Shown: positions 7,692-15,643 of the stretch, in pieces | How the letters are laid out: each line of letters begins with the position of its first letter | Position numbering within the stretch: position 1 is the stretch's first letter | From: Rhodococcus jostii RHA1 | GTDB lineage: Bacteria; Actinomycetota; Actinomycetes; Mycobacteriales; Mycobacteriaceae | Direction of reading: 5' to 3' | DNA: 64,000 bases | NCBI RefSeq assembly: GCF_000014565.1 | Contig: NC_008268.1 | Span: forward strand, 3,534,001-3,598,000 | Notes under the pieces: model-generated | The model's database searches: none | What the model was told of the DNA's origin: nothing | The model's input: the letters and a program-made list of their open reading frames with translations, nothing else | Position numbers and translations under genes: made by a program

Positions 7692-8882
7692 TCAGATCGA
7701 GTCGGCAGTACGCAGTTCAGAGATCGCCGCGTTGGTGTAACCGAGCTCCCCCAGGATGGCATCGGTGTGCGCACCCAGAGCGGGAACCGGATCGAATCGA
7801 GGCTCCACACCGCTGAGGTTCGCCGGCGGCAGCAGCGCTCGCACCGGACCACCCGGGGTGTCCACCTCACGCCAGCGGTCACGTCCGGCCAGGGACGGGT
7901 GGGACAGAAAATCCGAGACGGAGCCCAGCCGTCCGTTGGCGATCGACACCTTGTCGAGTAGCGCTAGGGCGTCGTCCGTGTTGAGCAGACGCGTCCGCGC
8001 GGAGATCAGAGCGTTGCATTCCTCACGGTGCGCCACCCGCGCGGAGTTGCGGCAGAAACGTGGGTCGGTGGCGATCGACTCGTCGCCGAGCACCTCCGAG
8101 CAGAACGCGGACCATTCGCGGTCGTTCTGGATCGACAGCAGGACAGTGCCGTCAGCGGTGGGGAACGGGCCGTACGGGGCGATCGTCGCGTGTTCCGATC
8201 CGACCCGGTTCGGCTGCGTGCCACCGTATTCGGTGTAGTAGGCGGGCGATCCCATCCATTCGCCGAGCGCCTCGAAAAGAGCGACCTCCACCGCGCGGGC
8301 GGTACCGGTGGTTGCGCGCGTGTACAGCGCGGACAGGATCCCGCTGTAGGCGTACATGCCGGCCGCGATGTCGGCGATCGACACACCGACCTTGGAAGGG
8401 CACTCGTCGGGGCCGGTGAGCGACATCAGGCCGGATTCGCCCTGGACCAGCATGTCGTAGGCCTTGCGATCGGACCAGGGACCGGTGTTGCCGTAGCCGG
8501 ACACGTCGCACGGAATCAGCGCGGGATACCGCTGCTGGAGAGACGGGGCGTCGAGGTTCATCCGGGATGCGGCGCCGGGCGCAAGGTTCTGCACGAAGAC
8601 ATCCGCTGTGGACAACAGCTTTTCGAGGATGTCGCGGCCCTCGTCGGACTTCAGGTCCAGCGTCAGCGACTCCTTGGAACGGTTGAGCCAGACGAAGTAG
8701 CTCGATTCGCCGTGCACGGTCTCGTCGTAACGCCGCGCGAAGTCGCCGGCGTCGGGACGTTCCACTTTGATGACGCGGGCACCGAGGTCGGCCAGTTGCC
8801 GGGTCGCGAAGGGTGCAGCAACTGCTTGTTCGATGCTCACGACTGTGATCCCCGCGAGCGGTAGGGCGGTCTGCGATGCCAT
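7692..8882 (-). CDS. CaiB/BaiF-type (class III) CoA-transferase
   Basis: A 396-residue family III CoA-transferase that moves CoA between carboxylates through a covalent aspartyl intermediate. The likely catalytic residue is Asp143 in RKAYDMLVQGESGLM, matching the D-x-x-x-Q-a-x-S-G-x-M pattern. The N-terminal Rossmann-like part (PLAGITVVSIEQAVAAPFATRQLADLGA) is intact, as is the GGTQPNRVGSEHATIAPYGP region. It probably activates the acid that is then dehydrogenated by the enzyme encoded at 4593. It is expressed from the operator-bearing promoter at 8903-8941. Confidence 0.88.
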   Translation of the reverse strand: MASQTALPLAGITVVSIEQAVAAPFATRQLADLGARVIKVERPDAGDFARRYDETVHGESSYFVWLNRSKESLTLDLKSDEGRDILEKLLSTADVFVQNLAPGAASRMNLDAPSLQQRYPALIPCDVSGYGNTGPWSDRKAYDMLVQGESGLMSLTGPDECPSKVGVSIADIAAGMYAYSGILSALYTRATTGTARAVEVALFEALGEWMGSPAYYTEYGGTQPNRVGSEHATIAPYGPFPTADGTVLLSIQNDREWSAFCSEVLGDESIATDPRFCRNSARVAHREECNALISARTRLLNTDDALALLDKVSIANGRLGSVSDFLSHPSLAGRDRWREVDTPGGPVRALLPPANLSGVEPRFDPVPALGAHTDAILGELGYTNAAISELRTADSI

Positions 8883-8902
8883 GGAGCCAGCCTTCCTCGA
8901 AA

Positions 8903-8941
8903 TGTACGGCCATTTTGCCTTTATGTACGCGCCACCGTCAA
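8903..8941 (-). promoter_or_regulatory. promoter of the CoA-transferase operon with GTACA-bracketed -10
   Basis: On the minus strand TTGACG (8936-8941), an 18-base spacer and CAAAAT (8912-8917) form the promoter. GTACA occurs at 8924-8928 and 8903-8907, the second as ATGGCCGTACA, identical over 11 bases to the element at the acyl-CoA dehydrogenase promoter. Confidence 0.6.
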
Positions 8942-8999
8942 TCGGGTGGGGGTCAGGTTTTACACGTACTTGAGGTTGCCGGCCGTACCCGGCCGCCTT

Positions 9000-9926
9000 C
9001 TAACCGTGGTGACGGCGGTACGCCTCGACAGCCCCCGGATGGCGAGGGACGCCGGCTGTCTGGATCAGTGATCGGGCGTCGAGGAACTGTGCGCCGACGG
9101 TATCGGCGGGGATCAGGTCCTGGGCTCGATCGATGAGAAGGTCGACGAGGGCACCGGCCACGGCGTCGGGCAGCTGCGGCGACGCGACGAGCAGGCTGGG
9201 AACCCCCACCGTCGCGGTCTCGGCAGTGTCACCGTACGTCCGGGCGGGGACCGAAACCGGTTCGTACATGGGCCCGTAGATCCTGCGCATCTCGACGTAC
9301 TCGGCAGACAGGTCGAGTAGCCGGATCCCGCCGTCCGGACCGTGCCCGGGCCGAGGCATCGCCGCCGGGGTGGGTACGCCACCGGCCCACAGTGCGGCGG
9401 CGACCGTACCGTCGCGCAGGGAGTCGAGGACGGTGGTGAGTGACACCGGGCGCACCGTCACGTCGTCGACGGTCAGTCCGCTCGCCTCGAGGACCCGCCT
9501 TCCGGTTTGTGCGGTTCCGGAGCCGGGAGAGCCGAGACTGATCGCCTGGCCGCGAAGATCTTTCATCGAGTGAAAGGGTGAGCGCGCGGGCACCGCGCAC
9601 TGGAGATAGTTCTCGTACACCCGGCCGATGGCCAGCATCGGAGTGGCCGACTCGACAGCGGAGTCGGCCAGCGTCAGCCCGATGAGTACCTCACCGGAGG
9701 CCAGCAGCGACAGGTTCTCCAGGGAACCGGTGGTGTAGCGCACCGTCAACCGGAGATCCCCACCCGAGGGGGGCGGAACGTCCGCAAGCAACTCGGCGAA
9801 CTCGGACTGGAATCCGTCGCGCTCCCCGGACGCGATTTCGTACGTCCCCGTGGGCTGGGCACGAGCGCATCCCGACAGTGCGACCGCTACGGCCACACCG
9901 CCGATGAACTGTCGCCGGCTAATCAT
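9000..9926 (-). CDS. TAXI-family solute-binding lipoprotein
   Basis: A 308-residue extracytoplasmic binding protein of the TAXI (TRAP-associated) family. The N-terminus MISRRQFIGG has a twin-arginine motif and is followed by a hydrophobic stretch and the lipobox LSGC (Cys20), so it should be exported by Tat and lipid-anchored. Later segments (LRGQAISLGSPGSGTAQTGRRVLE and DSLRDGTVAAALWAGGVPTPA) are typical of the family. No TRAP membrane subunits lie nearby. Instead its start overlaps the histidine kinase stop by 8 bases, which suggests that it works as a sensing partner of the kinase, comparable to known binding-protein/kinase pairs. Confidence 0.85.
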   Translation of the reverse strand: MISRRQFIGGVAVAVALSGCARAQPTGTYEIASGERDGFQSEFAELLADVPPPSGGDLRLTVRYTTGSLENLSLLASGEVLIGLTLADSAVESATPMLAIGRVYENYLQCAVPARSPFHSMKDLRGQAISLGSPGSGTAQTGRRVLEASGLTVDDVTVRPVSLTTVLDSLRDGTVAAALWAGGVPTPAAMPRPGHGPDGGIRLLDLSAEYVEMRRIYGPMYEPVSVPARTYGDTAETATVGVPSLLVASPQLPDAVAGALVDLLIDRAQDLIPADTVGAQFLDARSLIQTAGVPRHPGAVEAYRRHHG

Positions 9927-11364
9927 CGTCCAGCTTCTCCACGTGCGGTTCGAGCCACAAGCGTACGCGCAGACCGCCGGCGGGGGCCTCGTCGATGACG
10001 AGACGACCGCCGTAGGCCGCGGTGACGACCTCGACGATGGACAGGCCGAGTCCCGTTCCGGCCTGGTCGCTGGCCCGGAAGAAGCGGTCGGTGAGCTTGT
10101 CGCGCAGCTCTTCCGGGACTCCCGGACCGTCGTCTGCCACCCACACGCACACCGGAGAGCGGCCCGGTGCCGGCTCCACGACGACGCCGATCTCGACGGT
10201 GGGGTGCGGGCCCGCGTACCGGGATGCGTTGTCGATCAGCACATCGAGCACCTGGGACAGATCGTTCTCGGCGATCGCGACCGGAACACGGTCGACGTCG
10301 GGGGCTGCGACGGTGACCAGACGCGCACCACGTTCGCGGGCCGTCACCGACCAGAAGTCGACCCGGTCGGCCACCACCGACAGTGCGTCGCAGGCCGCCT
10401 CGGACCGATCCGCCCCGAATCGCGGTGTCTCGGCCGAGGCGAGCGAGAGAAGGCTGTCGAGAATGGTCTGCAAGCGTTTGGCCTCCTCGGTCACGCTGTG
10501 ATAATCCTCGCGCGCACTGTCCGGCACACCGTCGTCGAGAAGGTCGAGGCGAAATTGCAACGCCGCAAGCGGGTTCCGCAGTTGATGGGCGGTGTCGGCG
10601 ATCAGGCGCTGTTGCGCGTCCGCTGCCCGCAGCACCGCCGAAGACATCACGTCGAACGAATGCGCGAGCCGGCGCACCTCGGGAGGCCCGCCTGCCGCCG
10701 TGGCCGGCAGCACCGATTGTGGCGGCGCGGACGTCTGCGGCATCCCCGTGTCGGGCATGCGGCGGATGAGTTGCACGATCCCCTTGGACAAGTTCGCGAG
10801 CGGTCCGAGCACCCACCGGCTCAAGACGATCGCGAGGACGCCGAACGCGGCCAGAGCCAGCACCGCGCCGGCCGCGATCACGGCCCATTGCCGGAGGATG
10901 TCGGAGCGAGCCTCGGCGGTCGAGGCGCGCAGCACGATGGTGCCGTTCACCTGAGCGCCCGACCCCACCGGCTTGACGAACAGGGCCTCGTCGTCGCTCC
11001 ATGGGAACAACCGGTCGACGGTGGAGACCCGCTCGTTGCGCAGTCCGCTGCGAATCGCCGCCTCGATCCCGGGTTCGTTGCCGTCGAGGCCTACCCCGAG
11101 GGTCGGGACACCACGCGTGGAGACCACCAGAACGCCCTCGCTGTACACGTCGTCGTACGCCTCGACCTCGCCGGCGATCCGCGCCGGGTCGCCGGTCCTG
11201 ACGTACTCCTCGGCGAGGACGGCGAACCGTTGGATGTCGCCCTCGCGGCCGAGTGTGAACTCCTGCGTCCGCGCGTCCGCAGTCGCGAGCGCGAGGGGAA
11301 TCGCGAAACTCGCGACCGCGCAGGATCCGAGTATCGCGAGAATCAGCAGTAACCGTCGGCGCAT
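9919..11364 (-). CDS. sensor histidine kinase
   Basis: A 481-residue membrane kinase. Transmembrane helices at about 4-28 and 162-184 enclose a 130-residue extracytoplasmic sensor domain, followed by a HAMP-like linker and the dimerisation helix with phospho-acceptor His260 in IADTAHQLRNPLAAL. The ATPase domain has the N-box (DVLIDNASRYA) and G-boxes DDGPGVP and GTGLGLSIV. It starts 18 bases after the response regulator. The extracellular loop is the likely contact point for the TAXI lipoprotein encoded next. Confidence 0.9.
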   Translation of the reverse strand: MRRRLLLILAILGSCAVASFAIPLALATADARTQEFTLGREGDIQRFAVLAEEYVRTGDPARIAGEVEAYDDVYSEGVLVVSTRGVPTLGVGLDGNEPGIEAAIRSGLRNERVSTVDRLFPWSDDEALFVKPVGSGAQVNGTIVLRASTAEARSDILRQWAVIAAGAVLALAAFGVLAIVLSRWVLGPLANLSKGIVQLIRRMPDTGMPQTSAPPQSVLPATAAGGPPEVRRLAHSFDVMSSAVLRAADAQQRLIADTAHQLRNPLAALQFRLDLLDDGVPDSAREDYHSVTEEAKRLQTILDSLLSLASAETPRFGADRSEAACDALSVVADRVDFWSVTARERGARLVTVAAPDVDRVPVAIAENDLSQVLDVLIDNASRYAGPHPTVEIGVVVEPAPGRSPVCVWVADDGPGVPEELRDKLTDRFFRASDQAGTGLGLSIVEVVTAAYGGRLVIDEAPAGGLRVRLWLEPHVEKLDDD

Positions 11365-11382
11365 GTCGTTTCGACCCCGAGG

Positions 11383-12051
11383 TCAGCACACCCACCGGTA
11401 GCCGAAACCACGGATGGTGCTGATCAATCCGGGTCGGTCCAGCTTGGCGCGCAGTGTGCCGATGTGGACGTCGAGCGAACGCGAGACCGCCACGAACGCG
11501 TCACCCCACACCCGGTCCATCAGTTGCTGACGGCTGACCGCGGCCCCCGGGTTCTCGAGCAGGATCTCGAGGAGGGCGAATTCCTTCGACGTCAGGTCGA
11601 CCTCGGTGCCCGCCACGGTGACGGTGCGGGAATCGAGGTCGACGCGGACGTCGCCGGTGACCACTTCACGTGGTGCGCCGCCTTCGACGGCCATACTTCG
11701 CCGGCGCACCACTTCGATGCGAGCGAAAAGCTCGGACATACGCGCGGGCTTGACGAGGTAGTCGTCGGCGCCGCCACGCAGGCCGCGCACCACCGAACGT
11801 TCGTCGTCGCGGGCGGTCAGGATGATGACGGGGACGGCACTGACCTGGCGGAGCTGACGCAACACCTCGAGCCCGTCGCGGTCCGGTAACCCCAGATCGA
11901 GCAGGACGAAGTCCACCTCGCCGTGGTGCAGCAGCAGTTCCGACCCGAACTTCATCCGCACGGGCTGGTGTGCCTGCCGGGTCAGTCCCGCAACGATTGC
12001 GTTGCCGACGCCGTCGTCGTCTTCGACCACCGCGATGCGCATAACCGGCAT
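11383..12051 (-). CDS. OmpR/PhoB-type response regulator
   Basis: A 222-residue regulator from ATG 12051 (GGGGGA just upstream; ATG 12042 is an alternative). Receiver domain: acidic pocket around VVEDDD (9-13), phospho-acceptor Asp52 in VLLDLGLPD and Lys101 in YLVKPA. The C-terminal winged HTH has LTSKEFALLEILLENPG and ends IRGFGYRWVC. It lies 49 bases after the MHS permease gene and 18 before the kinase. The simplest model is phosphate-dependent activation of the permease operon and of the divergent decarboxylase genes. Confidence 0.9.
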   Translation of the reverse strand: MPVMRIAVVEDDDGVGNAIVAGLTRQAHQPVRMKFGSELLLHHGEVDFVLLDLGLPDRDGLEVLRQLRQVSAVPVIILTARDDERSVVRGLRGGADDYLVKPARMSELFARIEVVRRRSMAVEGGAPREVVTGDVRVDLDSRTVTVAGTEVDLTSKEFALLEILLENPGAAVSRQQLMDRVWGDAFVAVSRSLDVHIGTLRAKLDRPGLISTIRGFGYRWVC

Positions 12052-12100
12052 TGTCCCCCGGCCGCGGTGCGCCGGGGGAACATTGCCGGAGGACGAGGGA

Positions 12101-13501
12101 TCAGACACGCTCGAGTCGGCGGTCGTCGCGGTCTTCCTCGCGTCCGTCGCGGGCGTGATTCTCCGTCTCGGGATCGAGGGTGGTGCCGCCCTTGCCCTTG
12201 GCCATGAACAGCGCGGCAACCAGGGTCAGCGCCGAGCAACCTACGACGTAGTAGAAGAACGCCGATTCATGTCCGGCCTGCTTGAGAGCGAGCGCGAGAG
12301 GCTCGGCCGTGCCACTGAACAGGGCGGCGGTGATCGCATGCGGCAACCCGACACCGAGCGCGCGGACCTTCGTCGGGAACAGTTCCGCCTTGACGATCGC
12401 GCTCAGCGCGCTGTAGGCGGTCACGATGACCAGTCCGGTCATCATCAGGCCGAACGCGACGAACGCGTTGGTGGTGTTGCCGAGAACGGTCAGGATCGGG
12501 ACGGTCAGCACGGTCGAGCCGACACCGAAGAACAGCATGACCTTGCGGCGACCGATGCGGTCGGAGATCAGTCCGGCCACGGGCTGCAGCAGCATGTAGA
12601 TGAACAGTGCGGCGAAGTTGATCCACGCCACCGTTTCCGGGGCGATCCCCGAGGTGTTGATCATGTACTTCTGCAGGTACGTGGTGTACGTGTAGAACGC
12701 GACGGTGCCGCCGATCGCGAGGCCGAACACCATCGCGAGCTGCTTCGGGTACTGCAGCAGCAGGCGGAGGGTGCCGCGCTTGGCCGACGGCTTCGTGCCG
12801 GATGCCTTCTCGGCAGCAATCTGGGCCGCTTCCTCCTTGTACTGGTCCGACTCGTCCATCCCACGACGGAAGAGCATCACGGTCACGGCGGCGATCGCGC
12901 CGATCACGAACGGAATACGCCAACCCCAGGCCTGCATCTGGTCGATGGTCAGAAGCTGCAGCAGAATGATCTGGACGCCGAGCGCGGCGAGCTGACCCAG
13001 AATGATCGACACGTACTGGAAGCTCGAGTAGAAGCCGCGTCGGCCGGGCGTCGCGACCTCGGACAGGTACGTCGCGCTGGAAGCGAATTCGCCTCCCACG
13101 GAGAGTCCCTGGATCAGCCGCGCCATCACCAGCAACGCCGGGGCGAGCATTCCAATCGCCTCGAAACTCGGTGTCGCAGCGATGATCAACGATCCTGCGG
13201 CCATCATCAGCACCGACAACGTCAGAGCGTTCTTGCGCCCGTACCTGTCCGCGTATCGACCCAAGATGTAGCCACCGATCGGGCGCATCAGGAATCCGAC
13301 GGCGAAAACCAGTGCCGTGGAGAGAAGCTGGGCAGTCGTGCTGCTCTGCGGGAAGAAGGACGCCGCGAAGAACACGCTGAACGCTGCATAGACGAACCAG
13401 TCGTACCACTCCACGAGGTTGCCGATGCAGCCGCGAACCACGTTCGCTACAACCCGCCTCTCGCCGGTCGACGACGTTGGGTTCGAAGTCGTGTGTCGCA
13501 T
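12101..13501 (-). CDS. MFS metabolite:H+ symporter (alpha-ketoglutarate permease-like)
   Basis: A 466-residue twelve-helix permease of the MHS branch. Signature loops are present: GNLVEWYDWFVYAAFS near the N-terminus, FLMRPIGGYILGRYADRYGRK (loop 2-3) and ARLIQGLSVGGEF. ATG 13501 is chosen because GAGGAAGGA precedes it and the family start motif follows. Relatives import organic acids such as 2-oxoglutarate, citrate or shikimate. It heads a run permease-regulator-kinase-TAXI protein and is divergent from the ThDP decarboxylase genes, so the substrate is probably the 2-oxo acid or its precursor. Confidence 0.88.
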   Translation of the reverse strand: MRHTTSNPTSSTGERRVVANVVRGCIGNLVEWYDWFVYAAFSVFFAASFFPQSSTTAQLLSTALVFAVGFLMRPIGGYILGRYADRYGRKNALTLSVLMMAAGSLIIAATPSFEAIGMLAPALLVMARLIQGLSVGGEFASSATYLSEVATPGRRGFYSSFQYVSIILGQLAALGVQIILLQLLTIDQMQAWGWRIPFVIGAIAAVTVMLFRRGMDESDQYKEEAAQIAAEKASGTKPSAKRGTLRLLLQYPKQLAMVFGLAIGGTVAFYTYTTYLQKYMINTSGIAPETVAWINFAALFIYMLLQPVAGLISDRIGRRKVMLFFGVGSTVLTVPILTVLGNTTNAFVAFGLMMTGLVIVTAYSALSAIVKAELFPTKVRALGVGLPHAITAALFSGTAEPLALALKQAGHESAFFYYVVGCSALTLVAALFMAKGKGGTTLDPETENHARDGREEDRDDRRLERV

Positions 13502-13837
13502 GATGTTCCTTCCTCGACTGCTGTGATGATGCATAGCCACTGACACCAATGTGGTCGCCACCACAGCGAGAGGGAAGGGATGGGCCGCTTTCCTTACATT
13601 CGCTTTAGACGGCACCGCAGCGGGTCGGTCCGAGCCCACCCGAGGGTGAGCCTTATCGGCATCGGCCGAGCTCGAGGCCATTTTTCTCGTCGCGACCCGA
13701 GTTGACGTCTGTCATGCCTTCACGTTCCGCGGTCGCATGCCCGATCGGCATGGTTCCATCACGAAATAGCATTTTCCAACGCCGTCCATCACACATCAGA
13801 ATATTGGCGACACCGACTTCCCCAAGAAGGAGCCACC
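13502..13837. other. 336-base divergent intergenic region (permease / decarboxylase)
   Basis: No reading frame here looks coding. The right end holds the AAGAAGGAG ribosome site for the gene at 13838, and the left end the GAGGAAGGA site for the permease. As the only spacer between the two divergent units it should carry the response regulator sites, but I could not pick out a convincing direct-repeat pair. Confidence 0.5.
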
Positions 13838-14374
13838 ATGCAGACCGTCGAGAAAGAGACTCCGGTATGGCAGAAGGAGATCTTCGAGATCCTGAAGTCC
13901 GGAGACGTCAAACAGATTACCTACGTCCCCGATGCCGGACATTCCCACGCCATCCGTGAGGCACAACAGGACCCCGACATCCGAGATGTCGTGCTGACCA
14001 CCGAGGAAGAAGGTGTCGCGGTCGTCAGCGGAGCATGGCTCGGCGGCCAACGGTCGGTTCTGCTCATGCAGAGCAGCGGAGTGGGTAACTGCGTCAACAT
14101 GTTCTCGCTGTTGGAGATGTGCAAGTTCCCGTTTCTGACGCTGGTCACCATGCGGGGGGAGTACGCCGAGTTCAACCCGTGGCAAAGCCCGATGGGACAA
14201 GCCACTCAGGCGGCTCTGGAAATCATGGGGATCACCGTTCACCGCGCAGATCATCCCGACGAAGTCGCAGATGTGGTCGCGGCGGCCTTCGACTCCGCGT
14301 TCCTGGCCGGTGAGCGCGTCGCAGTCCTCCTGGGCCAGAGCCTGATCGGACGCAAGAAGTGGGAGAACATGTGA
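13838..14374 (+). CDS. ThDP-dependent 2-oxo acid decarboxylase, alpha (PYR) subunit
   Basis: This 178-residue protein corresponds to the pyrimidine-binding half of a split thiamine-diphosphate decarboxylase such as sulfopyruvate decarboxylase (ComD) or phosphonopyruvate decarboxylase. The activating glutamate should be in VLTTEEEGVAVVSGAWLGG (about 53-72), followed by LLMQSSGVGNCVN. The start has a textbook Shine-Dalgarno. The stop overlaps the beta-subunit start by one base (TGATG), so 1:1 production is expected. The true substrate is unknown; the nearby organic acid permease and aldehyde dehydrogenase suggest 2-oxo acid to aldehyde to acid. Confidence 0.8.
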   Translation: MQTVEKETPVWQKEIFEILKSGDVKQITYVPDAGHSHAIREAQQDPDIRDVVLTTEEEGVAVVSGAWLGGQRSVLLMQSSGVGNCVNMFSLLEMCKFPFLTLVTMRGEYAEFNPWQSPMGQATQAALEIMGITVHRADHPDEVADVVAAAFDSAFLAGERVAVLLGQSLIGRKKWENM

Positions 14375-14967
14375 TGAGTGCCGATACTACATCCAGGATC
14401 GATCGACGCCTCTTCGTGGCAGACCTGCTGTCCGAGGTACCCGACGCGCTCATGGTCACCGGGCTGGGGTCGCCCTCCTACGACGTGTGTGCCGCCGGCG
14501 CCAGGCCGCGCATCTTCTATCTGTGGGGTGCCATGGGCGCCGCAACACCGCTCGGACTCGGTCTCGCGCTGGCGCAGCCCGACGAATCCGTTGTAGTGAT
14601 CACCGGCGACGGCGAACAACTGATGGGAATCGGCGCACTCGGGACGATCGCCGTCCAGGCTCCGCCCAATCTCACCATCGTGGTACTCGACAACGGCCAC
14701 TTCGGCGAGACCGGGATGCAGCCGAGTCACTCCAGTCTCGGAACCGACCTTTGCTCAGTGGCACAGGGATTCGGAATCGAGACGACATTGAGGATCGACT
14801 CGCACGACGGGTACGCGCAGATCGGCGACCACGTCCGCGCTCGTCGCGGAACGACGTTCGCGCAGGTACTCATCTCGAGTGCAGAAGCCCCGCGTGTGCT
14901 ACCCCCGCGCGACGGCATCCACGTCAAGAACATCTTCCGGGCCGAACTCGGGTTCTCCCCCTTCTGA
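14374..14967 (+). CDS. ThDP-dependent 2-oxo acid decarboxylase, beta (PP) subunit
   Basis: The 197-residue partner of the preceding gene carries the diphosphate-binding signature GDGEQLMGIGALGTI ending in VVLDN (about 76-108), the classic GDG-x(~27)-N motif that binds Mg-ThDP. LWGAMGAATPLGLGLALA upstream is also typical. Length and split architecture match ComE-type beta subunits. An aldehyde dehydrogenase frame starts 16 bases downstream, now broken by an insertion sequence, so the aldehyde product of this enzyme may no longer be oxidised by its dedicated partner. Confidence 0.82.
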   Translation: MSADTTSRIDRRLFVADLLSEVPDALMVTGLGSPSYDVCAAGARPRIFYLWGAMGAATPLGLGLALAQPDESVVVITGDGEQLMGIGALGTIAVQAPPNLTIVVLDNGHFGETGMQPSHSSLGTDLCSVAQGFGIETTLRIDSHDGYAQIGDHVRARRGTTFAQVLISSAEAPRVLPPRDGIHVKNIFRAELGFSPF

Positions 14968-15625
14968 CGAGAGCGAGGCAGCGATGCAGCGATATCCGCT
15001 CCACATCGACGGCACACAGCGGCACCCCCGGGACGATCGCTGGATCACCAGCGACAACCCGTACACCGGTAAGCCGTGGGCAGAGATCGCGCGGGGAAAC
15101 GACAACGATGTCGACGAGGCCGTTCGGGCCGCCCACTGCGCGTTCACCGAAGGCCCGTGGTCGAGCACGACCGCGACCGACCGCGGGCGGGTATTGCGCG
15201 ACATCGGTGACCGCATCGCCGAGGACGCCGATCGGCTCGCCCGAATCGAAGTGCAAGACAACGGAAAACTGCTCTCCGAGATGGGTGGGCAGGTCGACTA
15301 CGTCCCGCAGTGGTTCTACTACTACGGGGGGCTGGCCGACAAGATCGAGGGCACCGTGCTCCCTCTCGACAAGAAGGGCTACTTCGCCTACACCAGGCGC
15401 GAGCCCATCGGGGTCGTCGCCGTCATCACCCCGTGGAATTCGCCGCTGCTGCTCCTGGCGTGGAAACTGGCGCCTGCCCTGGCGGCGGGATGCACGGTGG
15501 TGATCAAACCGTCCGAGTTCACTTCGGCATCCACCCTCGAACTGGTGAAACTTCTCGAAGAAGCGGGCCTGCCGCCGGGAGTGGTCAACGTGGTCACCGG
15601 ATTCGGCGACGAGGTCGGCAGCCCC

Positions 15626-15643
15626 CTAGTAGTACTTTGTTAG
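15626..15643. repeat. left target duplication (CTAG) and left terminal inverted repeat
   Basis: CTAG at 15626-15629 is the target copy; the element begins TAGTACTTTGTTAG (15630-15643), matching the right end in reverse complement at all 14 positions. Confidence 0.9.

Noticed and set aside
9850..11352. 500-codon plus-strand frame opposite the histidine kinase
   Set aside because: Antisense shadow; the minus strand has complete kinase motifs and codon bias.
12002..13543. 513-codon plus-strand frame opposite the MHS permease
   Set aside because: Hydrophilic, Arg/Gln/His-rich translation; the permease on the minus strand is complete.
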